Notes: generated by a model not told the origin, from the sequence alone. Positions 25,834 through 35,884 are shown, counted from the stretch's first letter. The stretch is DNA of 64,000 bases from Ruegeria sp. R14_0 (GCF_017743975.1 NZ_JAGHRC010000001.1:1-64000); one strand, 5' to 3'. A program made the numbers and translations.

Positions 25834-26190
25834 GCCTTCGCCTATTTCACTGTCTTGGTGCAACTCCGCGCGCTTGCACCCGTAACGTATATATTTTTCC
25901 GGTTTTGAGCAAAACCAAGGATTTGAATCTGCCTGCTTCGGTTTGCGACGTATTTGACCGAAGATTTTACATTCGCGCCCTGTTCTACATCAAATTGTCA
26001 GCTTGCCCGCCATATTAACCGTCTTTGCCCGGTCATATTCCGTTTTTACAAGGTTGCAAACACTTCCTTTCCAAGCATGGTCCCAGGAACACGCCGTGAC
26101 ACGATGTTGCGACATACCGGGTTGTGTGTTTGAACCGGTCGAAAGGCTTCGATACTCTGCCTTGCGAAGAATGAATTGGAAAAAAACCGG
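25834..26190. other. Divergent promoter region between the glycan operon and mscS-like gene
   Basis: 357 nt without a convincing gene; short frames on the plus strand have no ribosome site or recognisable sequence. It is AT-richer than its surroundings, as expected for promoters in both directions. It contains a perfect dyad at 25901-25916. No other structure was recognised. Confidence 0.6.
25901..25916. promoter_or_regulatory. Inverted repeat upstream of the glycan operon
   Basis: GGTTTTG-AG-CAAAACC is a perfect 7-bp dyad 68 nt before the first glycosyltransferase start. It could be an operator or a small leader hairpin. No regulator gene adjoins it. Confidence 0.35.
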
Positions 26191-28575
26191 ATGAAACGTA
26201 CATTTCTGGTCGGATTAACGCTGATACTCTGGTCCCTTACGCTGGTGCTGGTGGGTGGGGCCGCGGCGCAGACCTCGCTAATTCCGGGTTACCCGACGGG
26301 TTCCAACAGCAGCAGCGCTGAACCCGCCAGTGACAGCGATCTGGCCACAGCAATCAAGTCCGCAACCGAATCCGGGGCCAGCGTCATCGTTATCGACAGC
26401 ACTGGGCAAATCGTGTCCACCGGAGGGCAGAGCGCGACGCCGGGGCCCGAAGGGCCGTCGGATCCGATGGCCGACGGATCGCAACTGATGAAAGCACAGG
26501 AGCGGTTCTCCAAGTTTCGCGAGTCGATGAATTCGCGGCTTGAGGCGCTGCCCTATTCGATCTTTGAAGTTCAGTACATTTTGCGTCAAACCAGCCCGGA
26601 TGGGCGCATTCAGACTTATGTCGAAGTTCTGTTCTGGAACGTCCTGTTCCTGTTGATTGGTCGCTGGTTGTCGATCGAGATTTACGGCAAGCGCATTGCC
26701 AAAGGGTTTGTGGTCGCCCGTTCCAAAGAGAACCCGCAAGGTTATCGCGATAAGATGCCTTTCCTGGTGTTCCGTTTCTTCATGGGGATCGGCGCCACCG
26801 TCTTTGCGATGCTTATGGCGTTGATTGTCGGGTTTTTGTTTTTTGGCGAGGCCGAAGACATCTCGATCCAGTTCACGGTCACGGCTATATTTACGGCGTT
26901 TTTCCTGTCTCGAACAGTATCCGATCTATGGCGGATGGTGCTGTCCCCGTATCTGAGCCAATACCGCCTGCCGCCTTTTTCGGACCGTGACGCAAAACGG
27001 CTGTACATCTGGGCATCCGCGCTGGCCACATATGACATTACCGTTGTGCTTTTTGCGACCTGGGTCGCGGATTTCGGGCTGAATTATAACGTCTACGCCA
27101 TGGTGTATGGCAGTCTGACAATGCTGGGCGCGTTGGGCAATGTCCTGATGATCCTGTTCAACGCACGCGCTATTTCCAACGCCATTCGTGGCGGGCGGAC
27201 ACCGGATCAGGTGTCGTGGATACTGCGCTTTATCTCATTCGCCTGGGCACCGGTATTGATTCTGTACATGGTGTTCAGCTGGTTCAAGCTGGCGGTCGAC
27301 CTTGTGCTGGAAAACCAGAACTCGATCCCGATTGTGGCAAGCAGCTATGCGATCTTCATGTCGGTCGTGGTTGCCTATGGTGCGATGAACTATCTGCTTG
27401 AGCGTTATTTCGATCGCAACCGGCAGATGGAAGAGTTGAATACGAGCTCGGACGACGTCGAAGACGACACCGAGGAAGAGGTGATTGAGACACCGCAGGC
27501 CGAGATGCGCAAGCATTCCATCGTGACCTACGAAGATCTGGCGCGACGGGTTGCGGGTATTCTGGCCTTTGTTGTTGGTCTCTATGCGTTGGTGGTCATC
27601 TGGAACCCTGACGCAAGCTGGAGCGAAGATCTGCCGATTGAACGTGCGCTGGACGTTATGGTGATCCTGTTTATCGGCTATGTCCTGTTCAACTTTTTCC
27701 GCATCTGGATCGACTCGAAAATCGCGCAGGAAATCGACGATGGCGGCGGTGAGGCCGAGTTGGGCGACGAAGGCGGGGAAGGCGGGCAGAGCCGGCTTGC
27801 GACCCTGTTGCCGCTGTTCCGCGGGGCCATTCTGGCGGTGGTCGTAGTTACGATTGCCCTGATCGCCCTGATGGAGATGGGCATCAATGTCAGTCCTCTG
27901 TTTGCGGGTGCTGGTGTTGTAGGTCTGGCGGTTGGCTTCGGCTCGCAGACTTTGGTGCGGGATATCTTCTCGGGTGCGTTTTTCCTGATGGATGACGCCT
28001 TCCGCAAGGGTGAGTACATCGACATCGGGGATGTGAAGGGAACAGTCGAAAAGATCTCGGTCCGGTCGTTCCAGTTGCGCCACCATCTGGGCGCTTTGAA
28101 CACCATTCCCTTTGGTGAAATCAAAGTGCTGACCAACTATTCCCGCGATTGGGTGATCATGAAACTGCCCTTGCGGGTGACCTACGACACGGATGTCGAA
28201 AAGGTGCGCAAGCTGATCAAGAAACTGGGGCAGCAATTGCTGAGTGATCCGGTGATTGGGGACAACTTCATCCAACCGCTGAAATCGCAGGGCGTGATCG
28301 AGATGCAGGATTCTGCGATGATTATCCGGGTCAAGTTCATGACCAAACCCGGCGATCAATGGCTGGTGCGCAAGAAGGTTTATCAGGAAATTCGTGAGCT
28401 GTTCGCGCGCGAAGGTATCAAATTCGCACACCGCGAGGTTACGGTGCGCCTTGCAGATGGCAAGGAAGCTGAGGATCTGACACCCAAACAGCGCGAGGCC
28501 GTGACTGGCGCAGTGCAGGCGGCGATTGACGAGGATTACCTGGACGATATCGGCCCGGGCGGCGACGACCGCTAG
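26191..28575 (+). CDS. Large MscS-family mechanosensitive channel
   Basis: 794 aa from ATG 26191. Signal peptide MKRTFLVGLTLILWSLTLVLVGGAAAQ, a low-complexity periplasmic stretch, then about ten predicted membrane helices. The MscS core is near the C-terminal third: the Gly/Ala-rich pore helix LFAGAGVVGLAVGFGSQTLV, then DIFSGAFFLMDDAFRKGEYI, RHHLGALNTIPFGEI and the mixed alpha/beta cytoplasmic domain. Two acidic cytoplasmic loops (DDVEDDTEEEVIE; GGGEAELGDEGGEGG) stand out. Releases solutes during osmotic downshock. Much larger than E. coli MscS, resembling MscK/MscM-type proteins. Confidence 0.9.
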   Translation: MKRTFLVGLTLILWSLTLVLVGGAAAQTSLIPGYPTGSNSSSAEPASDSDLATAIKSATESGASVIVIDSTGQIVSTGGQSATPGPEGPSDPMADGSQLMKAQERFSKFRESMNSRLEALPYSIFEVQYILRQTSPDGRIQTYVEVLFWNVLFLLIGRWLSIEIYGKRIAKGFVVARSKENPQGYRDKMPFLVFRFFMGIGATVFAMLMALIVGFLFFGEAEDISIQFTVTAIFTAFFLSRTVSDLWRMVLSPYLSQYRLPPFSDRDAKRLYIWASALATYDITVVLFATWVADFGLNYNVYAMVYGSLTMLGALGNVLMILFNARAISNAIRGGRTPDQVSWILRFISFAWAPVLILYMVFSWFKLAVDLVLENQNSIPIVASSYAIFMSVVVAYGAMNYLLERYFDRNRQMEELNTSSDDVEDDTEEEVIETPQAEMRKHSIVTYEDLARRVAGILAFVVGLYALVVIWNPDASWSEDLPIERALDVMVILFIGYVLFNFFRIWIDSKIAQEIDDGGGEAELGDEGGEGGQSRLATLLPLFRGAILAVVVVTIALIALMEMGINVSPLFAGAGVVGLAVGFGSQTLVRDIFSGAFFLMDDAFRKGEYIDIGDVKGTVEKISVRSFQLRHHLGALNTIPFGEIKVLTNYSRDWVIMKLPLRVTYDTDVEKVRKLIKKLGQQLLSDPVIGDNFIQPLKSQGVIEMQDSAMIIRVKFMTKPGDQWLVRKKVYQEIRELFAREGIKFAHREVTVRLADGKEAEDLTPKQREAVTGAVQAAIDEDYLDDIGPGGDDR

Positions 28576-28580
28576 GGGTG

Positions 28581-28655
28581 CTCCCGCCCCTTTGGGTCGT
28601 GTCTCTGACGAGACGAGACCCAAAGCGTTGGGCCGCGCCGCGCGTTCCGCGCGGC
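28581..28655. repeat. Inverted repeats after the mscS-like gene (REP-like element 3)
   Basis: TTTGGGTC (28591-28598) pairs perfectly with GACCCAAA (28617-28624) around an inner GTCTC-TGAC-GAGAC hairpin. A second hairpin, GCCGCGCG-TTC-CGCGCGGC (28637-28655), follows. The element begins with CTCCCGC and contains TTGGGCC then GCGCCGCGC, the same modules as in the 10661-10790 element. It lies between convergent genes and may also reduce read-through. Confidence 0.6.
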
Positions 28656-28674
28656 GGTCGTTTCAGGCGTTCAG

Positions 28675-30018
28675 CTAAGGCCAAGCAGGGGCCGAAGTCC
28701 CAAGCTTTGACGCGGGCCGGTCCCAAACCATCTTGGCCGCGCCCACGGTCAAGGCTGGTTTCAAGCGGCGCCCGGCCCCCCAGCCCGAAGCCTCGGGCCG
28801 GGTGTCGTAATCCTCAGGCGTCGCGTTGGAAATGGTCTCTTGCGTTTCGGACTTACTGAGAACGGCCAGCAGCTCGGCGGTGCGCGCCAAGGAAAGCTGG
28901 CCCATCATGGTGGCATTCCCTGACGCGGCCTCGACCATGGCGGAAAGGGTGGCTGCGGCCATCAGGTAGCCGGTCGCGTGATCCAACGCTTGCACAGGCA
29001 GGGGCGTAGGTTTGTCCGCCTTTGCCCAATCCCGGCCCGCATCGGCGATCCCGGCGCTCATCTGCACAAGGCTGTCGAACCCGCGTCGGCTGGCCCATGG
29101 GCCCTGCCAGCCATAGGCATCCAGCGTGACCTCGACCCGGTTCGGGGCAAGTTCATCGCGTTTGGCCTTGGTCAGCCCCAGCCCGTCCAGAGCACCGGGG
29201 CGATAGCCATGGATGAAGACGTCGGCTTGTGAAAGCAGGTCTTGCAGCTTTTCCAAACCAGCGGGTGATTTCAGATCAAGATAGGCGCAGGATTTACCCA
29301 GTGAGATGTCAGGAATAACGCCGGGTTCGTCCCAATCGGGGGGGTCAATACGTAGAACTTTGGCGCCGAACGCGGCCAACGTGCGGGTCGAGACGGGACC
29401 CGCCAGTACACGCGTCAGGTCGAGGACGCGCAACCCCGCCAGCGGACGCGCTGCCGAGGCCTCGGGCCGGTCGCGCAGGGTGATCTGGCGCGGGCTGTGC
29501 CATCCGATGAGTGGATCGCGGGATACGGCGCGGCCCTGGGGATGATCCAACCAGTCCGACCGGCTGCGCATGGCCGCAGCAACGCCCCCTTGCGCTACGA
29601 CCGCAGACTCCAATTCGCTGGCCGCCCATGTGCGGACCGCCTGCGCCACCGCTGTCTTGTCTGCCTTGACCTCTAGCACTTTCAACGCCGCGGCCCGGTG
29701 GCGCGGCAGGTTGGTGTGTAGCCGGATCCAGCCGTCGGCGGTCTGGTAATCGCCTGCGACCGCGTCCCAAAGGCTGGGCATTTCCCACCCGTCAGGTTTG
29801 AAGGAAAAGCCATACCAAAGCGAGGCCAACCTGTGATCTACAGTTGCCTCAGGCATGTCAGACGACAGGTTGAGGGCCGCTGTCAGCCGCGCCAGTTCCT
29901 GTCCGACAGCGCCGAAGGTAGCCGTTGCCAGTTCGGATACAGCGAACGCGCTGGATAGGGCACCTTTACCCGTCGTCCGATAACTGTCGGTTGAAGGCAG
30001 GGCGGACAACAGGCTCAT
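28675..30018 (-). CDS. CaiB/BaiF-type (family III) CoA-transferase
   Basis: 447 aa. The family core starts with LAGLRVLDLTRVLAGPVSTRTLAAFGAKVLRID and DLKSPAGLEKLQDLLSQADVFIHGYRPGALDGLGL, then FDSLVQMSAGIAD. The N-terminal ~190 residues are a less conserved extension, so the order is a variant (circularly arranged or two-domain) form of the family. It overlaps the ABC permease gene by ATGA as the last gene of a YejABEF-like operon. It may activate the imported acid to a CoA thioester; substrate unknown. Confidence 0.82.
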   Translation of the reverse strand: MSLLSALPSTDSYRTTGKGALSSAFAVSELATATFGAVGQELARLTAALNLSSDMPEATVDHRLASLWYGFSFKPDGWEMPSLWDAVAGDYQTADGWIRLHTNLPRHRAAALKVLEVKADKTAVAQAVRTWAASELESAVVAQGGVAAAMRSRSDWLDHPQGRAVSRDPLIGWHSPRQITLRDRPEASAARPLAGLRVLDLTRVLAGPVSTRTLAAFGAKVLRIDPPDWDEPGVIPDISLGKSCAYLDLKSPAGLEKLQDLLSQADVFIHGYRPGALDGLGLTKAKRDELAPNRVEVTLDAYGWQGPWASRRGFDSLVQMSAGIADAGRDWAKADKPTPLPVQALDHATGYLMAAATLSAMVEAASGNATMMGQLSLARTAELLAVLSKSETQETISNATPEDYDTRPEASGWGAGRRLKPALTVGAAKMVWDRPASKLGTSAPAWP

Positions 30019-31169
30019 TGCTGATACGGGTCAAGGCTGTCGCGCAACCCATCCCCCAGGAAGTTGAAGGCCAGCACTACAACGATGATCGGCAGCATCG
30101 GGATGGCTGTCCACGGATAGATCTCGATCGAGGCGAGGTTCTGCGCGTCATTCAGCATCACGCCCCAACTGACCGCCGGGGCCCGCAGGCCAAGTCCCAG
30201 AAAGCTGAGTGCGGTTTCCCCAAGGATCATAGCCGGGATCGACAAGGTGGCCGAGGCGATCAGGTGTGACATAAAGTTTGGCAGCAGGTGCTTGCGTATC
30301 ACCCGGCCCGAGCTTGCGCCCATCATCTCGGCGGCGCGGACGTATTCCTCTTCCCTTAGGGATAGGAATTTGGCGCGTACGGAACGGGCAAGGCCAGGCC
30401 AGTCGAGTATCCCAAGGATAATCGAGATGATGAAGAACACGGCGACCGGGCTCCAGTTCGATGGAACAGCGGCCGAAAGGGCCAGCCAAAGTGGCAATTC
30501 GGGCAGTGATCGCAGAATCTCGATCACCCGGTTGATGACCCAGTCGATCTTGCCGCCAAAGTAGCCAGCCATCGACCCGAACAGGATGCCCAGAAAGAAA
30601 GACACGGAAATGCCGATCAGGCCGACGGTCAGAGACAGCTGCGCGCCGTAAAGGATACGGCTGAACACGTCGCGTCCAAGGCGATCCGAGCCCCACAGGA
30701 ACAGGGTCGCCCCTTCGGGCGCGCAAAACAGGTGGGTGTCAGACTTGATCAACCCGGCCAGCCGGTATTCGGACCCCTCACAGAAAAAGCGAATAGGGCG
30801 GGGGTCTTCGGTGTCGGGTACGAATTTCCACTGGAACGTCTCAAGATCGGCCTCGGCGACGATCGGATAGACATAGGGGCCGATGAACTTGCCCTCGTGG
30901 AACCAGTTGACGTTTTGGGGCGGGGCATAAAGGTGTTCGCCATTCCGTTCATTCGGTCCATAGGGCGCGATGAAGCCCGCAAATGGCAACATCAGGTAGC
31001 ACAGCAGCAGGAATATCCCCGAGATCAGGCCCAGCTTGTGGGTTCTGAACTTGCGCCAGACCAACAGCCAGTTGGGCGCGTCGAGATCGGCGCGTTCAAC
31101 CTGTTGGAGCGAGGCATCGGGATCGAAAGGAGCATCGTCGACAAAGCGACCGTCTGGATGTTTGGTCAT
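30015..31169 (-). CDS. Peptide-type ABC transporter permease, YejE-like
   Basis: 384 aa. Membrane helix near residues 48-70 (GLISGIFLLLCYLMLPFAGFI), then a long periplasmic segment (WFHEGKFIGPYVYPIVAE..., ~80-165) typical of YejE, then the permease domain with YVRAAEMMGASSGRVIRKH (EAA loop) and FLGLGLRAPAVSWGVML. In E. coli YejABEF imports microcin C and other peptides. ATGA overlaps on both sides couple it to the YejB-like gene and the CoA-transferase. Confidence 0.9.
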   Translation of the reverse strand: MTKHPDGRFVDDAPFDPDASLQQVERADLDAPNWLLVWRKFRTHKLGLISGIFLLLCYLMLPFAGFIAPYGPNERNGEHLYAPPQNVNWFHEGKFIGPYVYPIVAEADLETFQWKFVPDTEDPRPIRFFCEGSEYRLAGLIKSDTHLFCAPEGATLFLWGSDRLGRDVFSRILYGAQLSLTVGLIGISVSFFLGILFGSMAGYFGGKIDWVINRVIEILRSLPELPLWLALSAAVPSNWSPVAVFFIISIILGILDWPGLARSVRAKFLSLREEEYVRAAEMMGASSGRVIRKHLLPNFMSHLIASATLSIPAMILGETALSFLGLGLRAPAVSWGVMLNDAQNLASIEIYPWTAIPMLPIIVVVLAFNFLGDGLRDSLDPYQQ

Positions 31170-32194
31170 GCTTCACGCCCCTCGTAGCGAATGCGCGGGT
31201 CCAGCATGACCAGCAGAATATCAGAGATCATGGTGCCGATCAGGGTCAGTAAGGCCACGAACATCAGGATGAACGCCGAAAGGAATTGATCCTGTGTCTT
31301 CAGCGCGGTCAGCAGGGTCGGACCAATGGTCTGCAGGCCCAGAACGACCGAAACCAGAACCGAGCCGGACACCATCGAGGGCAGCAAATTCCCGATATCA
31401 GCCACAAACGGGTTGAAGGCCACGCGCAACGGGTATTTCGTCAGCATCCGTGACGGGGCCATACCCTTCGCGATGGCGGTTTCAACGTATGGCTTGCCCA
31501 GCTCATCCAGCATGTTGGCGCGCAGGCGTTGCATCATGGCCGACGCGCCGGAAGTGCCGATGACAAATGTCGGAACGATCAGGTGCACGAGAATGGACTT
31601 CAGCTTTTCCCAGCTCATCGGCTGGCCTTCGAAAGAGGGGTCCATCAGGCCGCCAATGGGCAGGTCGAAATAGCGGTGGCCGTAGTAGAAAAGGATCAGC
31701 GCCAGCAGGAAGTTCGGTGTCGCAAGACCCAGATAACCCACAAAGGCCGAAGTATAGTCGATCCACGTGCGCGACCGGGCCGCCGCAATCACTCCCAAGG
31801 GCAAGGCGACTGCGTAGACGAACAGAATGGCAGCCAGATTCACGACGACTGTCAGCCACAGAGTGTCGCCGACGATTTCGGCCACGGGGCGGTCGAATTC
31901 AAAGGACCAACCGTAGTTGCCTTGCACCAGGCCCTCGAACCCGTGCGGGCCGGGCCAGAAGCCCATCCAGATTAGATATTGCTCCCAGATCGGGCGGTCC
32001 AATGCGTATTCGGTGCGCAAAAACTCGGCTTTGGCCACACCGGCAGACTGACCAGAAGCCTGAAGTTCTGCGATCTGGTTGCTCAGGTAATCGCCTGGGG
32101 GCAGGTTGATGATCACGAAGATCAGAACCGAGACCACCAGCAAAGTCAGCAGCATCGTGAAAAAGCGATACACCACATAGCGCAGCATGACCAT
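31166..32194 (-). CDS. Peptide-type ABC transporter permease, YejB-like
   Basis: 342 aa. N-terminal helix MLRYVVYRFFTMLLTLLVVSVLIF as in DppB/YejB, then INLPPGDYLS, and the permease domain with LRANMLDELGKPYVETAIAKGM (EAA loop region) and LDPRIRYEGREA at the C-terminus, the usual ending of this family. Start may be at 32194 or two codons later. 14 nt after the binding-protein gene. Confidence 0.9.
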   Translation of the reverse strand: MVMLRYVVYRFFTMLLTLLVVSVLIFVIINLPPGDYLSNQIAELQASGQSAGVAKAEFLRTEYALDRPIWEQYLIWMGFWPGPHGFEGLVQGNYGWSFEFDRPVAEIVGDTLWLTVVVNLAAILFVYAVALPLGVIAAARSRTWIDYTSAFVGYLGLATPNFLLALILFYYGHRYFDLPIGGLMDPSFEGQPMSWEKLKSILVHLIVPTFVIGTSGASAMMQRLRANMLDELGKPYVETAIAKGMAPSRMLTKYPLRVAFNPFVADIGNLLPSMVSGSVLVSVVLGLQTIGPTLLTALKTQDQFLSAFILMFVALLTLIGTMISDILLVMLDPRIRYEGREA

Positions 32195-32208
32195 TTAGCT
32201 GCTCCTGA

Positions 32209-34119
32209 TCAGTCGGCGAAAAAGAATTCGTCGGGGCGGTGGATGCCGAAATGCGCGCCGGGCTCCCATGCCCACATGCCTTGCTCGGGCACGTTGCGCA
32301 GGCGGTTGGACACGACGATGGGCTGCGGCGCGCCATTCAGAATACCGATGGCATAAAGCTGGTCAGCATGAATGCTCAGCATCTCGGTCCAAACGGCGGC
32401 GCGCTCTTCGTCGGTTGTGGCGATTTCCCAATCGTGGGCAAGCTCCATCAGACGCTCGGCCTCGGGCATGTCCGGGGCTTCGCCGACATCGCCGCCTGTC
32501 TGGTAATACTGCCCCCATTTGGGCCACGCCAGAAACACCTGATCGGTCGGGGCCAAATAGGCGGGCGAGGTGTGAGCTTGCGGAATACCGTCATCCCAGC
32601 CGAACCAGACCGAGGCCATCGTATTACCTGCAAAAACGCGGTTGCGCAGGATGTCCCGGTCCAGGGGGCGCATGACAAGGTCGACACCGATCTCACGCCA
32701 TGTATCGGTGACGATCTGCAGGGCGTTTTCCACCTCCTGCCGTTCACCGGCGGTTTCAATGATCAGTTCCATCGGGCGGCCATCGGGTAGCAGTCGGATG
32801 CCGTTCTTGTCGCGCTCAGCCAGACCCGCCTCGTCCAGAAGGGCGTTTGCCATTTCGACATCATATTGCGCCCAGGCCTTTGCGTTTTCCTCGTCATAGA
32901 ACGGAGAGGCCGGCAACACGGACATCGCGCCGGGATGAGCCAGCTTGAAATAGAGTGCCTGGTTGATCGTCTTGCGGTCGATGGCCAGCGACAGGGCGCG
33001 GCGCACCCGGACGTCGCGCAGCACCTCGCGCCAGGCCTCGTCGGCATAGTTCAGGTTCGGATAGATGGCGATCTGCGATGCCACGCCAGTCTTCCACAGC
33101 AGGGTTTTGTAATCACCGCCTGCTTCGCCCTTTTTCAGGATCGACGCATCGCGGAAAGCCAACCCGCGCCCTTGCAAATCAGTCTCGCCCGCGTTGGCCT
33201 TGGCCGCGACCAGACCGGGGGCCACAATCTCCATCTCGACCACGTCGATATAAGGCAGTTGCACGCCGTTGGAGTCGATCCGGTGGTAGTACGGGTTTCG
33301 AACAAAGTTGTGGCGGATTTTCTTACCAGAACTGGCGTTCAGCCAAGGCTGCAGCGTCGGCAATTCGTGGTTGTCGAACTTGTACAGGTTGTCCAGCTTG
33401 TTGTGCAGGGCGGCCCAGCTTTTGACACGTGCGTCCTCGACCAGAAAGGCGAGTTCTTCGGCGTCCGCAAATTTTTCATGATACTGTTTGAGGAAGGCGG
33501 CGGGACGATAAATAAATGGTGGCCGCGCTTGCGCCAGGGACTGCAAAAAGTCGGGGTTGGGATCTTCCCACTCGAACACGACGGTGGTTTCGTCCGGGAA
33601 AGAAACGGTTGGTGTTTTGCCTTCGACAATCAGGAAATCCGGCGGTCCGGAGGGGCTGAGAAGTTCGTTATTCGCCACGTCCTCCCACCAGTATCGGAAG
33701 TCTTCTGAGGTAAAGGGCGAGCCATCTGACCACTTGTGGCCATCCCGCAGTTTAAGGGTGAATTTGCGATTGTCTTCGTTTTCAAATGACTCCAACAAAT
33801 CCGGAACGATCTCGTAGTTCTCGTCGAAACCCACCAGTCTGGCATAGCCATATACCACCATCTGACGAATATCCTTGGAGCGGGTCACCATGGTGCGCAG
33901 CGTTCCGCCCGGCGCCCCAAACTCTCTGCCCTTGGCTGTCAGGTCCACCACCAAAGGCTCGACCGGCAAACGTTCGGCGACCGGTGGAAGGTTTCCGGCG
34001 TTCACTTCGGTGGCCCAAAAGGCGCTTTCCTGCGGAGTGGGCGTGCCTGCCGTGGCGGGCAGCATCCAGGTGGCGGCCAGTGCAGCGGCCAGAATGAGTG
34101 GGCGAGTGGTCTTAAACAT
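32209..34119 (-). CDS. Peptide-type ABC transporter substrate-binding protein, YejA-like
   Basis: 636 aa. Signal peptide MFKTTRPLILAAALAATWMLPATAG. SBP family 5 features: VYGYARLVGFDENYEIVPDLLESFE, FTLKLRDGHKWSDGSPFTSEDF, VRRALSLAIDRKTINQALY. Larger than DppA, as is usual for YejA-type receptors. Periplasmic. Overlaps the ATPase gene by 8 nt. The ligand is probably a peptide or an organic acid related to the CoA-transferase, not determinable here. Confidence 0.9.
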   Translation of the reverse strand: MFKTTRPLILAAALAATWMLPATAGTPTPQESAFWATEVNAGNLPPVAERLPVEPLVVDLTAKGREFGAPGGTLRTMVTRSKDIRQMVVYGYARLVGFDENYEIVPDLLESFENEDNRKFTLKLRDGHKWSDGSPFTSEDFRYWWEDVANNELLSPSGPPDFLIVEGKTPTVSFPDETTVVFEWEDPNPDFLQSLAQARPPFIYRPAAFLKQYHEKFADAEELAFLVEDARVKSWAALHNKLDNLYKFDNHELPTLQPWLNASSGKKIRHNFVRNPYYHRIDSNGVQLPYIDVVEMEIVAPGLVAAKANAGETDLQGRGLAFRDASILKKGEAGGDYKTLLWKTGVASQIAIYPNLNYADEAWREVLRDVRVRRALSLAIDRKTINQALYFKLAHPGAMSVLPASPFYDEENAKAWAQYDVEMANALLDEAGLAERDKNGIRLLPDGRPMELIIETAGERQEVENALQIVTDTWREIGVDLVMRPLDRDILRNRVFAGNTMASVWFGWDDGIPQAHTSPAYLAPTDQVFLAWPKWGQYYQTGGDVGEAPDMPEAERLMELAHDWEIATTDEERAAVWTEMLSIHADQLYAIGILNGAPQPIVVSNRLRNVPEQGMWAWEPGAHFGIHRPDEFFFAD

Positions 34120-35884
34120 GGCATCGTACCTTATGTCCGGGCTCCATCTCTACCAGTGAAGGTATCACGGAGTCGGTAAATCGGAAGGTGTCATCCCAAC
34201 TGTCTGGTGAACCTGCGCCCAAAGCAACCAGTTTCAGGTCGATGGGTCGGTTGATGTCGGGTTCCGGTTGAGCGGCGATCAGCGCCTTGGTGTAAGGGTG
34301 GCGCGGGTTGTAAAATAGTGTTTCTGGCGGGGCCTGTTCCACGACAAGCCCCCGGCGCATCACCGCGACTTCGTCGGCAATACGCGCCACGACCGCCAAG
34401 TCGTGCGAGATAAACAGGTAAGACAGGTTCAAGCGATCCTGCAGGTTTTCCAGCAAGGTGAGGATCTGTTCTTGAACCGATACGTCCAGCGCCGAGGTCG
34501 GCTCGTCACAGACGATCAGCTGCGGGTCCAGCATCATCGCCCGCGCAATAGACAGGCGCTGTCGCTGGCCGCCAGAAAACGCGTGCGGATAGCGTTTCAG
34601 CATATCGCCGTTAAGGCCGACGCGTTGCAGCATCTCGACCGCCTTGTCCCGCTGTTCGGCAGCGGACCCCATAGAGTGGATCTCAAGCGGTTCAGTCAGC
34701 GCGTCCTGAATGCGCATCCGCGGGCTGAGCGAGCTGTAGGGGTCCTGAAACACCATCTGCGCCTTGCGCTGGAACGCGGTGCGCTGTGCGCGCGTCATCT
34801 GATGCACGGGTATCGGGTCTTCGTCCGGCGCGGTGCGGAACAGAACCTCGCCGCCCGGATCGGGAAGCTCGGCGCCAAGGGCAATCCGCGCAGCCGTGGT
34901 TTTACCCGATCCGCTTTCGCCGACGATCGCCAACGTCTTGCCGCGGGCAAGGTTCAGGTCGACGCCGCGGCAGGCGTGGATCAGCTTGTCCTCTTGCCAC
35001 CCTTTGCTTGAGCGCATGGTATAGGTCTTGGACACGCCCTTCATCTGCAGGATGAGATTTTCATCCGGCATCGGCAAGCCAACGGATTCTTCATCAGGGA
35101 TGGCGGGCGCTGCGTTGAACAGTTGTTGCGTATAAGGGTGTGCTGGTGCGCTGAGGATTGGTGCGGCGGCACCAGCCTCCATCACGCGGCCTTTGTGCAT
35201 GACAACGACCTGCTCGGCCATGTTGGCCACAACGCCCAAGTCATGGGTCACAAGGATCAGGGCCATGCCCGTTTCGCGTTGCAATTCCTTGATCAGGCCC
35301 AGCACCTGCGCTTGTGTCGTGACGTCAAGTGCGGTCGTCGGCTCGTCCGCGATCAGCAATTCCGGCTTGGATACCATCGCCATCGCAATCATAGCGCGTT
35401 GGCGCATCCCGCCTGACAACTCAAACGGATAAGAATCATAGGCGCGTTGCGGGTCCGGAAAGCCTACGCGCTCGAACTGGGTCAGAACCTCTTTGCGGGC
35501 CTGCGCCTCGGACGCGTTGCGGTGCAACCACAGAACTTCGCTGACCTGATTGCCGATCTTGTGCAGCGGAGAAAGGGAGCGCATCGGCTCTTGAAAAATC
35601 ATCGAAACCCGGTTGCCGCGAATATCGCGCATCTGCCGTTCGCTGATCTGCGTCAGATCTTCGAAACCTTTCGAATCGTTCAGGGTAATCGTGCCGCTGC
35701 GAATCTGGGCTGCGCGCGGAAGGATCCGCAAAGCTGCCCGACATGAGATGGTTTTGCCCGATCCGGATTCACCGACCAATGCCAGTGTCTGCCCTGCCTC
35801 GACATCAAAACTGACGCCTTTGACAACGGCCTCACCCGCACCGAATCCGATGCTTAGATCCTTAACGGACAACAACGCGGTCAT
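34112..35884 (-). CDS. Double-domain peptide ABC transporter ATPase, YejF-like
   Basis: 590 aa with two complete nucleotide-binding domains: first GESGSGKTIS, LSGGMRQRAMIAMAM, LLIADEPTTALDV; second GESGSGKTTAARIAL, FSGGQRQRLSIARAM, LIVCDEPTSALDV. The fused arrangement is that of YejF. First gene of the operon ATPase-receptor-permease-permease-CoA-transferase, an order different from E. coli yejABEF. Upstream 234 nt (35885-36118) hold the divergent promoters; no operator was recognised there. Confidence 0.93.
   Translation of the reverse strand: MTALLSVKDLSIGFGAGEAVVKGVSFDVEAGQTLALVGESGSGKTISCRAALRILPRAAQIRSGTITLNDSKGFEDLTQISERQMRDIRGNRVSMIFQEPMRSLSPLHKIGNQVSEVLWLHRNASEAQARKEVLTQFERVGFPDPQRAYDSYPFELSGGMRQRAMIAMAMVSKPELLIADEPTTALDVTTQAQVLGLIKELQRETGMALILVTHDLGVVANMAEQVVVMHKGRVMEAGAAAPILSAPAHPYTQQLFNAAPAIPDEESVGLPMPDENLILQMKGVSKTYTMRSSKGWQEDKLIHACRGVDLNLARGKTLAIVGESGSGKTTAARIALGAELPDPGGEVLFRTAPDEDPIPVHQMTRAQRTAFQRKAQMVFQDPYSSLSPRMRIQDALTEPLEIHSMGSAAEQRDKAVEMLQRVGLNGDMLKRYPHAFSGGQRQRLSIARAMMLDPQLIVCDEPTSALDVSVQEQILTLLENLQDRLNLSYLFISHDLAVVARIADEVAVMRRGLVVEQAPPETLFYNPRHPYTKALIAAQPEPDINRPIDLKLVALGAGSPDSWDDTFRFTDSVIPSLVEMEPGHKVRCHV

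Noticed and set aside
26003-26194. Small plus-strand frame before the mscS-like gene
   Set aside because: No ribosome site, no motif, and it overlaps the true start; more likely promoter sequence.
27235-28623. 462-codon open frame on the minus strand
   Set aside because: Antisense to the MscS-type core; its His/Gln-rich product is typical of a shadow frame.
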